From Kordiimonas sp. SCSIO 12603 (GTDB taxonomy: Bacteria > Pseudomonadota > Alphaproteobacteria > Sphingomonadales > Kordiimonadaceae): 64,000 nucleotides of DNA. The DNA lies in NCBI RefSeq assembly GCF_024398035.1, contig NZ_CP073748.1:2455520-2519519 (forward strand). Reading direction: 5' to 3'. Below are positions 37,046 to 45,395 of this stretch, one piece after another; the first letter of the stretch is position 1, and each line of letters starts with the position of its first letter. Under the pieces are notes generated by a model. The model was not told the origin of the DNA and ran no database searches. It saw nothing but the letters and a program-made list of their open reading frames with translations. The position numbers and the translations under genes were made by a program.

Positions 37046-40000
37046 TAAATTTCCTCTACTGAAAGAACCCCCATTTCAGCGGCAATGGCCTGTTTCAGCT
37101 CCGGTGTCACCTTATATTTACCTGTAAGCCTGAATTCTGCGAAACGCTTGTCTTCAGCAACAGGCACACGAACTATAACAGCACCTTTCCCCCCTGCCTT
37201 ACGATCTAGGGCAGCTTTAATGGAAGGAAAGGCATTCGCTTCTTCAACTTCAATAAATAAGCCCTTGGATGATTGCGATGCTACATGCTCCAGCGATTCC
37301 ATACCGCGACAGGAAAGACCAATACTATCATCATCATCACGCTTACGTATCTGAACAGAGACCACCATTGGCGCGCCCTCTTCTACCAACTGGCGCATCC
37401 GGTCCAAGTCATCTTCAAAGGCCATAAGTTCAAACGCATCTGTTCGATCAGAAAGCGTCAGACGACCAAACTTATTACCACGCTTTGTCATGCCTTCACG
37501 ATACCCAAGAATAGCACCAGCCATACGCACGGTTTGTGTAATCAAGCCCGGATCAGTATATACCTCTTTCGCTGGCACAATACGTTCGCGCTCAAGTACT
37601 GTTTCGTATGTATCCAGCGGATGCGCTGAAATGTAGAAACCAATAGCTTTACGTTCTTCATCAAGCTGCTCTGTATCAGTCCAGCTCTTCACGATCGGAA
37701 GCGTTGGCCGTTCAACCGTTGCTGCTAAATCACCACCGAACAGGCTTACCTGACTACTTTCTCGCTCTTTAGCCTCCATTTGAGCTGTACGCATCAAAAT
37801 TTCAGCTGCAGCATGCGCCTGCGCACGATTTGGTAATAAACCATCAAACGCGCCAGCCGCGGCCAAACGCTCCATTTGGCGTTTATTCACCAATTTCGGG
37901 TCAATACGCTCAGCGAAATCAAACATATCTTTATACGGGCCATTGGCTTTTCGCTCTTCAACGATAGCTTCCATAGCCTTCTCACCAACCCCTTTGATGG
38001 CGCCAAGCGCATAGCGAACCGCTAGGTTATGCCGAGGGTCTTCACCGCCTTCACAGTAAACCTCCGGCGCGGCCTCCACAGTAAACGGGACATCAGAATG
38101 GTTGATGTCTGGTAGAAGGAGCGGAATTTCCATCCGCTGCAATTCCATTTTGAAGGCCGCAAGCTTATCCGTATTCCCCATATCGAGCGTCATGATCGCC
38201 GCCATAAACTCAACAGGGAAATTCGCCTTCAAATATGCCGTATGATAGGAAACAAGCGCATAAGCAGCTGCATGCGATTTGTTAAAGCCATATGATGCGA
38301 ACTTGGTTACGAGATCAAAGATATAGCTGGCTTTTTCGTAATCGATACCACGCTCAACGGCCCCTTCACAGAAACGGCCTCGCTGCTTATCCATTTCTTC
38401 TTTAATTTTTTTACCCATCGCACGACGCAGGATATCCGCCTCGCCAAGGCTGTAGCCTGACATCACCTGTGCAATCTGCATCACCTGTTCCTGATAGATG
38501 ATTACACCATATGTCTCGCCCAAGATATCTTCGAGGATCGGGTGTGGGTATTCCACTTCTAGTCGGCCGTGCTTACGGTCCACATATGTAGGGATATTAT
38601 CCATAGGTCCGGGGCGATATAGCGCCACAATCGCGATAATATCTTCAAATTTATCGGGCTTCAGGCCTTTAAGCACGGCACGCATACCTGTACTCTCGAG
38701 CTGGAATACGCCAGCACTCTCTCCTGCTTGCAACAGCTCATATGCAGGGCCATCTGTAAGCGGCACTTCAGCTAGATCAATATGAATATCGCGTGCTTTG
38801 ATATATTTTACGGCACGATCAAGCACCGTGAGCGTTTTCAAGCCTAGGAAATCGAATTTCACAAGCCCTGCAAGCTCTACCCACTTCATATTGAACTGAG
38901 TTACAGGCATGTCTGACTTGGGATCTCGGTAAAGCGGCACTAGTTGGTCAAGTGGTCTGTCCCCGATCACCACCCCCGCTGCGTGCGTTGATGAGTGCGC
39001 GTAAAACCCTTCGAGTTTCAATGCGCGCTCAATAACCTTAGCGGTGAGTTCATCACTATCCACTTCCCGCTGCAATCGAGGCTCGCTATCCAAAGCCTCC
39101 TGCAATGTCATTGCATTACCGGGGTCATTTGGGATCATCTTGGAAAGTCTGTCAGTGGCGCCGTGATGCTGCTGCAATACACGACCACATGATTTCACAA
39201 CCATTCTAGCTTGCAGCTTACCAAAGGTAATAATTTGCGCTACGCGGTCGGCCCCATATTTTTCCTGCACATACCTGATAACGAGTTCACGTTTATCCTG
39301 ACAGAAATCAATATCGAAATCGGGCATGGAAACACGTTCGGGGTTAAGGAACCGCTCAAACAGCAGTGAAAAACGAAGCGGGTCCAGATCGGTAATTTTC
39401 AATACCCAGGCAACCACTGAGCCTGCACCGGAACCACGGCCAGGGCCAACCGGAATATCATGATCTTTAGCCCACTGGATAAAATCGGCAACGATAAGGA
39501 AGTATCCCGGGAACCCCATTTGATTGATAATACCAAGCTCGAAGTCAAGCCGTTCCCAGTATTCTTTTTCCCATTCCTGATCTTTGCCCGCCGTTAAGCC
39601 TTCTTCTTTGGCTTTAAAGTCAAGCCTTTCACGAAGACCAACTTCAGATTCCTGTCTGAGCATATCAGCTTCAGACACATCCATACCTTGGGTAAAGTTA
39701 GGCAGAAGCGGGTCGATAGGGTCAATTTTTATACGACACCGTTTTGCAATATTTACTGTATTTTCATAAGCTTCCGGAAGATCTTTAAATAATTCCTTCA
39801 TTTCCTCTGCTGTTTTAAAACGGTATTCAGCATTCAGCTTACGTCGGTCTGTTACTGCAACATAGGTACTATCTGCCATACAGAGAAGTGCATCATGGGG
39901 CTGATACATGTCTGGTCCGGCAAAATACGGCTGGTTTGTTGCCACAATAGGAACATTGTGTTCATAAGCCAGATCAAGAAAGACTTCTTCCGTTTCTTCT

Positions 40001-40557
40001 TCAAATTCTTCACCGTGTCGCTGAAGCTCGACATATAGGCGGTCACCGAAATATTCTTTCAACTGGAGAAGTAAGTTTTCGGCATCTTCATTTTTACCAT
40101 CACGAATAAGGCGACCAATAGGGCCATTTGCCCCGCCGGTAAGACAGATAATACCTTCTGAAAATCCGTTAAAACCACTAACAGGGAACTGCACCCCTAC
40201 CTGAACATCACTTTCCAAGTGCGCCTTGGAAACGATTTTCATTAGGTTTTGATATCCCTCTTCGTTTTGCGCAAGCAGCACCAATGCCTCTGGCTGCTCC
40301 TTAACTTTGCCACCCTTCTTATTTTCCCGATATGGGTTTTTAACAGTAAGTGTAACACCGATAATCGGCTGAATCCCCATACCAGTCCCGGCGCTTGAAA
40401 ACTCGAGGGCGGCAAACATGTTGTTGGTGTCAGTCATGGCTACCGCAGGCATTTTATGCCCTACACACTGCTTCACCAAATCCTTTACATGGATTGCACC
40501 TTCTGAAAGCGAATAAGCGGTGTGCACACGCAAATGAACAAAGTCTGCGTAGTTCAT
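37045..40557 (-). CDS. dnaE: DNA polymerase III alpha subunit
   Basis: The replicative polymerase subunit. The 1170-residue protein has the N-terminal PHP domain (FVHLRVHTAYSLSEGAI), the catalytic aspartates in MPDFDIDFCQDKR and KFDFLGLKTL, the finger region with GPGRGSGAGSVV, the helix-hairpin-helix region (ALGAIKGVGEKAMEAI) and a C-terminal OB fold. It is the standard DnaE1 form, not the shorter DnaE2/ImuC. No other polymerase subunit is nearby. Confidence 0.98.
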   Translation of the reverse strand: MNYADFVHLRVHTAYSLSEGAIHVKDLVKQCVGHKMPAVAMTDTNNMFAALEFSSAGTGMGIQPIIGVTLTVKNPYRENKKGGKVKEQPEALVLLAQNEEGYQNLMKIVSKAHLESDVQVGVQFPVSGFNGFSEGIICLTGGANGPIGRLIRDGKNEDAENLLLQLKEYFGDRLYVELQRHGEEFEEETEEVFLDLAYEHNVPIVATNQPYFAGPDMYQPHDALLCMADSTYVAVTDRRKLNAEYRFKTAEEMKELFKDLPEAYENTVNIAKRCRIKIDPIDPLLPNFTQGMDVSEADMLRQESEVGLRERLDFKAKEEGLTAGKDQEWEKEYWERLDFELGIINQMGFPGYFLIVADFIQWAKDHDIPVGPGRGSGAGSVVAWVLKITDLDPLRFSLLFERFLNPERVSMPDFDIDFCQDKRELVIRYVQEKYGADRVAQIITFGKLQARMVVKSCGRVLQQHHGATDRLSKMIPNDPGNAMTLQEALDSEPRLQREVDSDELTAKVIERALKLEGFYAHSSTHAAGVVIGDRPLDQLVPLYRDPKSDMPVTQFNMKWVELAGLVKFDFLGLKTLTVLDRAVKYIKARDIHIDLAEVPLTDGPAYELLQAGESAGVFQLESTGMRAVLKGLKPDKFEDIIAIVALYRPGPMDNIPTYVDRKHGRLEVEYPHPILEDILGETYGVIIYQEQVMQIAQVMSGYSLGEADILRRAMGKKIKEEMDKQRGRFCEGAVERGIDYEKASYIFDLVTKFASYGFNKSHAAAYALVSYHTAYLKANFPVEFMAAIMTLDMGNTDKLAAFKMELQRMEIPLLLPDINHSDVPFTVEAAPEVYCEGGEDPRHNLAVRYALGAIKGVGEKAMEAIVEERKANGPYKDMFDFAERIDPKLVNKRQMERLAAAGAFDGLLPNRAQAHAAAEILMRTAQMEAKERESSQVSLFGGDLAATVERPTLPIVKSWTDTEQLDEERKAIGFYISAHPLDTYETVLERERIVPAKEVYTDPGLITQTVRMAGAILGYREGMTKRGNKFGRLTLSDRTDAFELMAFEDDLDRMRQLVEEGAPMVVSVQIRKRDDDDSIGLSCRGMESLEHVASQSSKGLFIEVEEANAFPSIKAALDRKAGGKGAVIVRVPVAEDKRFAEFRLTGKYKVTPELKQAIAAEMGVLSVEEI

Positions 40558-40579
40558 AATAACTCCAAACGCGGTAAGA

Positions 40580-41005
40580 TTAACGCCAAACGGCCATCAT
40601 TGCGCCGATAAGCGCCATTGCAACAGTAACATTGCCCATATGAATAAGAAAATGCTTTATGCTTTTGTCTTCAAAAGCATAATTCGGGAACGTCGCGCCC
40701 CCAACAAGCACAAGAGAAACAATTGCACCAAGTACAGCACCGCCAGCAATAGTAAGTTCTGCGAAGGAAGATTGAGACATCAACCAAGCCAAACCAAAAC
40801 TCATCACGATAGCGGCAATAAAACTCTTACCCATTGCGGCGGCTGGGCTAGGACCTTCTTTAAGATCCTCTTCAGTCAGCCCCATTTCACTCATCCAGGC
40901 TTTCCCAGCGATAGGGCCATACCATACCCCACCTACGAACATATAGATTACAGCGCCAACAAGAACAGTTAGCCAGTTAATTGTATCCAGATTAAGGTCG
41001 ATCAT
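40580..41005 (-). CDS. DUF1761 membrane protein
   Basis: A 141-residue protein with four predicted transmembrane helices (about residues 12-32, 58-78, 84-104 and 116-138). The motif GGVWYGPIAGKAWM after the first helix is the hallmark of DUF1761, a family with no known function. It lies between lolD and dnaE on the same strand, 22 nt before dnaE and 50 nt after lolD, so it may be part of a lolC-lolD-DUF1761-dnaE unit. Confidence 0.85.
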   Translation of the reverse strand: MIDLNLDTINWLTVLVGAVIYMFVGGVWYGPIAGKAWMSEMGLTEEDLKEGPSPAAAMGKSFIAAIVMSFGLAWLMSQSSFAELTIAGGAVLGAIVSLVLVGGATFPNYAFEDKSIKHFLIHMGNVTVAMALIGAMMAVWR

Positions 41006-41055
41006 GATATTTCCTCCCGAGATTTAGGAAAGAGTACCTATTAACCTTCCAACAC

Positions 41056-41745
41056 TCAAGCAGGTGTTAGCATTCCATCATGTAAATATACTTTGCGGTC
41101 AAGCTTTTCAGCCAGTTTCTTGTCATGTGTTGCGATCACCGCTGCTAACCCTCGTTCCCTCACAGTTTCTAAAAGTAGCGTAAGAACCCGGTTGGCAGTT
41201 TCTTCATCAAGGTTTCCTGTTGGTTCATCTGCCAGCAGCAATACAGGATCAGTCGCGACCGCACGCGCAATAGCAACGCGTTGTTGCTCTCCCCCTGATA
41301 GCTTAGAAGGTAAATGATCAAGCCTTTCAGCAAGCCCTAAACGAGCTAAAAGCTCTTCTGCTTTTTTGTTAGCCTCTTTAGCTCCCACCCCGGCCACGCG
41401 GAGCCCCATAGCAACATTTTCAAGAGCAGAAAAATCAGGCAACAAGTGGTGGAATTGGTATATAAAGCCCAGTTTTTCTCTCCGTAGTGCACTACGCATA
41501 TCATCAGATTTTGCTTCTACCGCAGCACCACCAATTTCTAGAGAGCCTTTGAATTCACTATCAAGCAAACCTGCAATCTGTAGCAAAGTTGATTTACCAG
41601 AACCGGATGACCCCAGAAGAGCCACCAGCTCGCCCTGTTTCACTTCAAGATTAATGCCTTTAAGGACATCAATCTTTTTATGTCCCTGTACAAAAGAACG
41701 ACTAATATTTGTAAGTCTAAGTGCAGACGTCATTTTTCTACTCAT
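41056..41745 (-). CDS. lolD: Lipoprotein-releasing system ATPase LolD
   Basis: The ATPase that drives release of outer-membrane lipoproteins from the inner membrane. The protein of about 229 residues has Walker A GSSGSGKST, the Q-loop region FIYQFHHLLPDFSALENV typical of the MacB/LolD group, the signature LSGGEQQRVAIARA and Walker B LLADEPTGNLDEE. The start is uncertain: I chose the ATG at 41743-41745, which overlaps the lolC end by 8 nt (ATGAGTAG); the ATG at 41733 is an alternative and the longer frame from 41805 is unlikely. Confidence 0.95.
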   Translation of the reverse strand: MSRKMTSALRLTNISRSFVQGHKKIDVLKGINLEVKQGELVALLGSSGSGKSTLLQIAGLLDSEFKGSLEIGGAAVEAKSDDMRSALRREKLGFIYQFHHLLPDFSALENVAMGLRVAGVGAKEANKKAEELLARLGLAERLDHLPSKLSGGEQQRVAIARAVATDPVLLLADEPTGNLDEETANRVLTLLLETVRERGLAAVIATHDKKLAEKLDRKVYLHDGMLTPA

Positions 41746-42985
41746 GTCGAAGAATAGTAACAGGATCAAGGCGTGAAGCACGGAACGCAGGCAATATTGT
41801 AGCAAGGAATGAGAGCACCAAAGCCACTACAATGATTAGGATAGTTTCTGTCCAATCAACATCGGCCCGAATTTCAGAAATCCAGCGGGTTGCTGGATCC
41901 CAGGCATTAAATCCGAATGCCCATTCAATAAACTCTTTAATACCAACTATGTTTTCAATGATAAGCGCCGCTAAAGCTCCACCTAACAACACGCCAAACG
42001 CACCAACAGAAAGGCCAACAATAAGGAATATTTTCCGGATAGAGGCTTGCCTTGCTCCCATTGTTCTCATGATAGCTATATCGCTGGATTTATCTTTCAC
42101 GAGCATAACGAGGCTTGATGAAACATTGAACACTGCAACAACAATGATAAGGCATAAAATCAAGAACATAGCGATACGTTCTGTCTTCAGCGCCTCAAGA
42201 AGTGATGGGTTAAAGGAACGCCACCCGAACACATAGGCCTTACCGCCTACAGTTTGTTCCAGCAAAGGTAAGAAACCGTCTATCTGATCAGGATCTTCGA
42301 TATAGATATCCATCTTAGATATAGCGTTACCCATTTGAAAGAAACGCTGGGCTTCATCTATTGGCATCCCGACAAAACTATCATCGAATTGGAAAAGCCC
42401 AATTTCTACGAGAGCGTCCACCCGATACCCGAGATAACGCAATGTAGAACCAAAAGGTGTCGAAACGGTATTAGGGCTTACAACAGTAACTGTATCACCA
42501 ACAGTAACGCCCAATTTACGAGCGAGCCTGAACCCTAAAACTAGTCCAGGAGTATCAGCGTCATTGTTTAGCTGACCTGCAAGAACTTTTACATCACCAA
42601 GGCCATCTTCCGTCAGTTGCTCAGGCGGCAAACCACGAACGATAGCCCCCGTTGAACGCCCGTCGCGAGTAAGCATCACTTGATGCTCTGTATAATATCT
42701 TACCTTAACAACACCAGGTAAGACCTTAGATTTATTATAAATATCATCATAACTAGAAAGACGACCGCCGTACCCCTGCACGACGGCATGTCCCTGATAG
42801 CCAAGGATGCTTTCAATAAGACCAGCGCGGAAACCATTCATTACAGACATCACAACAATCAGTGCTGTGACCGCAAGCATAATAGCAATTACAGAGAGAA
42901 TTGTATTAAGGGAGATGTAACCATCTTTCGGTGGACGCAGTAAATACCGCTTTGCAACACCCCATTCAAACCCTCTCTGCAGCAA
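41738..42985 (-). CDS. lolC: LolC/LolE family lipoprotein-releasing permease
   Basis: The membrane subunit of the lipoprotein-releasing ABC transporter. The 415-residue protein has four transmembrane helices in the FtsX/MacB arrangement: one near residues 20-45, a long periplasmic domain, and three between about 270 and 400, with MRTMGARQASIRKIFL as the coupling motif. A single gene probably acts as a LolF-like homodimer, as in other alphaproteobacteria. The start is TTG at 42983-42985 with GGAG seven nt upstream. Confidence 0.93.
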   Translation of the reverse strand: MLQRGFEWGVAKRYLLRPPKDGYISLNTILSVIAIMLAVTALIVVMSVMNGFRAGLIESILGYQGHAVVQGYGGRLSSYDDIYNKSKVLPGVVKVRYYTEHQVMLTRDGRSTGAIVRGLPPEQLTEDGLGDVKVLAGQLNNDADTPGLVLGFRLARKLGVTVGDTVTVVSPNTVSTPFGSTLRYLGYRVDALVEIGLFQFDDSFVGMPIDEAQRFFQMGNAISKMDIYIEDPDQIDGFLPLLEQTVGGKAYVFGWRSFNPSLLEALKTERIAMFLILCLIIVVAVFNVSSSLVMLVKDKSSDIAIMRTMGARQASIRKIFLIVGLSVGAFGVLLGGALAALIIENIVGIKEFIEWAFGFNAWDPATRWISEIRADVDWTETILIIVVALVLSFLATILPAFRASRLDPVTILRHE

Positions 42986-42999
42986 TTATTTTCTCCGAA

Positions 43000-44313
43000 C
43001 TACGCTGTAAATTTGGCGAGAAGCGCTTCTTTAGTAAGCTCTTCTTTTTCACCTGTTTTGCGATTTTTAAGCTCAACTACGCCATTTTTAAGGCCGCGTG
43101 GTCCTACAGCAACCTGCCAAGGCAAACCAATAAGGTCCATATTCTTAAACTTGGCGCCTGCACCGTCTTTCGTGTCATCAAACAGCACTTCAATACCGGC
43201 TTCCTCAAGTTCTGCATACAAGGCATCACAGAAAGCTGTACATTCTTCATTCTTGGCACCGAGGTTCATCAAACCAACCTTAAAAGGAGCAACAGCTTCA
43301 GGCCACACTATACCGTTTTCATCATGGCATGCTTCAATGATACCACCCACGAGACGAGATACACCAACGCCGTATGAACCCATCTGCACGTTCAGCATTT
43401 CGCCTTCTGGGCCCTGAACACTTGCTTTCATAGGCTTGGAGTATTTATCGCCGAAGAAAAAGATATGCCCAACTTCAATACCGCGACCGCGGATTAGATT
43501 CTCGCCTTCAACTGGGCAATCATCTTCGTTGTGCATTTCTTCTGTAGCCGCGTATGGTGTCGTCCATTCATTCACAATTGCCTGAAGGCCCTCAGCATCA
43601 GCAGGGAAATCAACCAAAGATTCCATACCTTCAAAATCTTTATGGAAGAACACTTCACTTTCGCCCGTTTCGGCTATCACGAGAAACTCATGAGATAGAT
43701 CACCGCCAATTGGGCCAGTATCCGCACGCATCGGAATGGCTTTAAGTCCGAGCCGTGCAAATGTACGCAGATAGGCTACGAACATCGCATTATAACTGTT
43801 AACGCCCTCTTCCGGTGTCAGATCAAAGCTATAGGCATCTTTCATCAGGAATTCACGACCACGCATAACACCGAAACGCGGACGGATCTCATCACGGAAT
43901 TTCCACTGAATATGATAAAGATTCTTTGGAAGGTCTTTATAACTGTGAATTTCACGGCGGAAGATATCTGTGATCATCTCTTCGTTTGTCGGGCCAAACA
44001 GCATATTGCGGCCATGACGGTCTTCGATGCGGAGCATTTCTTTTCCATAATCATCATAACGACCGCTTTCTTCCCAAAGTTCTGAGGACTGGATGGTCGG
44101 CATCAACACTTCAAGAGCGCCGGCGCGGTTTTGCTCTTCACGTACAATATTTTCGATTTTTTTAAGAACACGTAAGCCCAGAGGCAGCCAAGAATAGATC
44201 CCTGCGGCACCCTGGCGGATCATGCCCGCACGTAGCATTAATCTGTGGGAAGCGATTTGAGCCTCAGAAGGGTTTTCCTTGATGGTCGGCAAAAAATAGC
44301 GACTTAAACGCAT
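43000..44313 (-). CDS. proS: Prolyl-tRNA synthetase, short form
   Basis: Charges tRNA-Pro. The 437-residue protein is the short alphaproteobacterial type without the inserted editing domain. Class II motifs are visible: [61 protein letters not shown] (motif 2, residues about 127-154) and the [17 protein letters not shown] motif 3; a C-terminal anticodon domain follows. The ATG at 44311-44313 has AAGGT upstream; earlier in-frame codons to 44394 do not look like the family. It is 14 nt before lolC. Confidence 0.96.
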   Translation of the reverse strand: MRLSRYFLPTIKENPSEAQIASHRLMLRAGMIRQGAAGIYSWLPLGLRVLKKIENIVREEQNRAGALEVLMPTIQSSELWEESGRYDDYGKEMLRIEDRHGRNMLFGPTNEEMITDIFRREIHSYKDLPKNLYHIQWKFRDEIRPRFGVMRGREFLMKDAYSFDLTPEEGVNSYNAMFVAYLRTFARLGLKAIPMRADTGPIGGDLSHEFLVIAETGESEVFFHKDFEGMESLVDFPADAEGLQAIVNEWTTPYAATEEMHNEDDCPVEGENLIRGRGIEVGHIFFFGDKYSKPMKASVQGPEGEMLNVQMGSYGVGVSRLVGGIIEACHDENGIVWPEAVAPFKVGLMNLGAKNEECTAFCDALYAELEEAGIEVLFDDTKDGAGAKFKNMDLIGLPWQVAVGPRGLKNGVVELKNRKTGEKEELTKEALLAKFTA

Positions 44314-44526
44314 GACCTTACTTCTCTTAATTACAATGAAACAATGTGGCGAAAGCCTTTTGTTTCTTTTGCCGCTATGCAGTTCAATTGGCAAATAGAA
44401 TCTTTGGGAATTAGAAAAAAGCCCAAGAAAACTGCCTTTCGTGAAAAGAAACTGCTACCTCCTGCTAAAACCTGTTGCAAAATTGTCTCACTACTAAAAA
44501 AGCACATGAGCGAGAACCTTAATTTT
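44314..44526. other. Non-coding stretch upstream of proS
   Basis: This stretch must contain the proS promoter on the minus strand, but I see no convincing -35/-10 pair. A short plus-strand frame (44344-44565) has no Shine-Dalgarno, no recognisable sequence and unlikely composition, so I do not call it. The part from 44527 onwards is described separately as a possible small RNA gene. Confidence 0.5.
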
Positions 44527-44566
44527 TCATTAAGCTTAATGACAAGCTTGCGCTGGCTGGCATAAG
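44527..44566 (+). promoter_or_regulatory. Candidate small-RNA promoter with palindromic operator
   Basis: ATGACA (44539-44544, five of six matches) and CATAAG (44561-44566, four of six) are 16 nt apart. A perfect 16-bp palindrome TCATTAAGCTTAATGA (44527-44542) overlaps the -35. The promoter is weak by itself; its position just before a structured, terminated stretch makes it worth listing. Confidence 0.4.
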
Positions 44567-44572
44567 TTCTTG

Positions 44573-44691
44573 CCACTGAGTTCGATAGAGGACACACCAT
44601 AGTGGCCCACGCTCAGGGAGGAAAATAGATTGAGAACTGCCAATGAGCAGATCCAACAAAAAAAGCGAAGCTTCATTGCTTCGCTTTTTTT
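44573..44691 (+). ncRNA. Candidate small RNA of about 120 nt
   Basis: On the plus strand there is a stem CC(A)CTGAG/CTCAGGG (44573-44580 with 44612-44618) enclosing GG(A)CAC/GTG(G)CC (44590-44595 with 44602-44607). A single-stranded A-rich segment with GGGAGGAAAATAG follows, then a perfect intrinsic terminator (44658-44691). No plus-strand gene lies upstream for 19 kb, so the plus-strand terminator has no protein gene to serve. It does not match 6S, SRP, tmRNA or RNase P RNA as I know them. The alternative is that the terminator serves only the minus strand. Confidence 0.4.
44658..44691 (-). terminator. Bidirectional intrinsic terminator, end of the nuo-DUF1467 run
   Basis: AAAAAAAGCGAAGC (44658-44671) pairs with GCTTCGCTTTTTTT (44678-44691) over a 6-nt loop. 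It lies 25 nt past the DUF1467 stop and has seven T residues on either strand, so it can end transcription both from the right (minus) and from the left (plus). Confidence 0.92.
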
Positions 44692-44715
44692 GTTTTTTGA
44701 TTAAGATTACAGCCC

Positions 44716-44973
44716 TTATGAAGGCTTCATGCCTCTAAAGCTGATCAGTCCTGAAGTCGCCAAATAATAATACCCAACTGTCACCAGTATAGCTACGATG
44801 GTGGTCCAGAACATTTTCTTCTTCAGATTTGGATTAGAAGGAGCACTAGGTACAGTACCTTCTGTTATTTCCTCATCGGTTTCGTCTTGTGCCCTCACAC
44901 CAATAGGCAGCGCAGCAAAAAAGACCATCCACCAGGAAATAACAAACACCAATATAATTGTCGCTATGTTCAT
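44716..44973 (-). CDS. DUF1467 family membrane protein
   Basis: An 85-residue protein with two transmembrane helices (about residues 4-26 and 54-73) and a polar segment between them with DETDEEITEGTVPSAPSNP. The size, the N-terminal WWMVFFAALPIGVR motif and the position next to mce and proS match the small alphaproteobacterial family DUF1467, whose function is unknown. It is 6 nt after mce and is followed by a strong terminator. Confidence 0.88.
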   Translation of the reverse strand: MNIATIILVFVISWWMVFFAALPIGVRAQDETDEEITEGTVPSAPSNPNLKKKMFWTTIVAILVTVGYYYLATSGLISFRGMKPS

Positions 44974-44979
44974 CAGCTT

Positions 44980-45384
44980 CTAAACCTGTTCAATTTCCAC
45001 CAATGTTCCACTGAAATCCTTCGGGTGAAGGAATAGTACCGGCTTACCATGTGCTCCAATTTTAGGTTCACCAGATCCCAAAACACGAGCGCCCTCTTCC
45101 ACCAATTTATCACGTGCAGCCATAATATCTTCCACCTCATAACATATATGGTGCATGCCACCTGAAGGGTTCTTCATCAGATAATTAGCAATGGGGCTAT
45201 CTTCGCCAAGCGGCAATAGAAGCTCAATCTTGGTATTTGGTAAATTTACAAAAACCGTTGTAACCCCATGATCAGGCAAATCGAGCGGTTCTGAAACATT
45301 TGCGCCAAGTACATCTCTGTACTGTTTAACAGCAGCATCCAAATCTGGAACAGCTATTGCTACATGATTTAATCGTCCAATCAT
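44980..45384 (-). CDS. mce: Methylmalonyl-CoA epimerase
   Basis: Interconverts (2S)- and (2R)-methylmalonyl-CoA on the way from propionyl-CoA to succinyl-CoA. The 134-residue protein has two VOC (glyoxalase-type) repeats; candidate metal ligands are His7 (LNHVAIAVPD), the histidine in GGMHHICYEV and the glutamate in TLVEIEQV. The mutase is not in the window. Gaps of 11 nt to rnj and 6 nt to DUF1467 suggest co-transcription with the nuo tail. Confidence 0.9.
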   Translation of the reverse strand: MIGRLNHVAIAVPDLDAAVKQYRDVLGANVSEPLDLPDHGVTTVFVNLPNTKIELLLPLGEDSPIANYLMKNPSGGMHHICYEVEDIMAARDKLVEEGARVLGSGEPKIGAHGKPVLFLHPKDFSGTLVEIEQV

Positions 45385-45395
45385 TGGCCCATCCT

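Noticed and set aside
44344-44565. A 73-codon plus-strand frame upstream of proS.
   Set aside because: No Shine-Dalgarno, no recognisable family and a composition unlike the neighbours; it overlaps the palindrome and promoter of the candidate small RNA.
44566-44583. GTTC...GTTC pair resembling an SOS box near the candidate small RNA.
   Set aside because: The half-sites are 10 nt apart, not seven, so it does not fit the alphaproteobacterial LexA operator.
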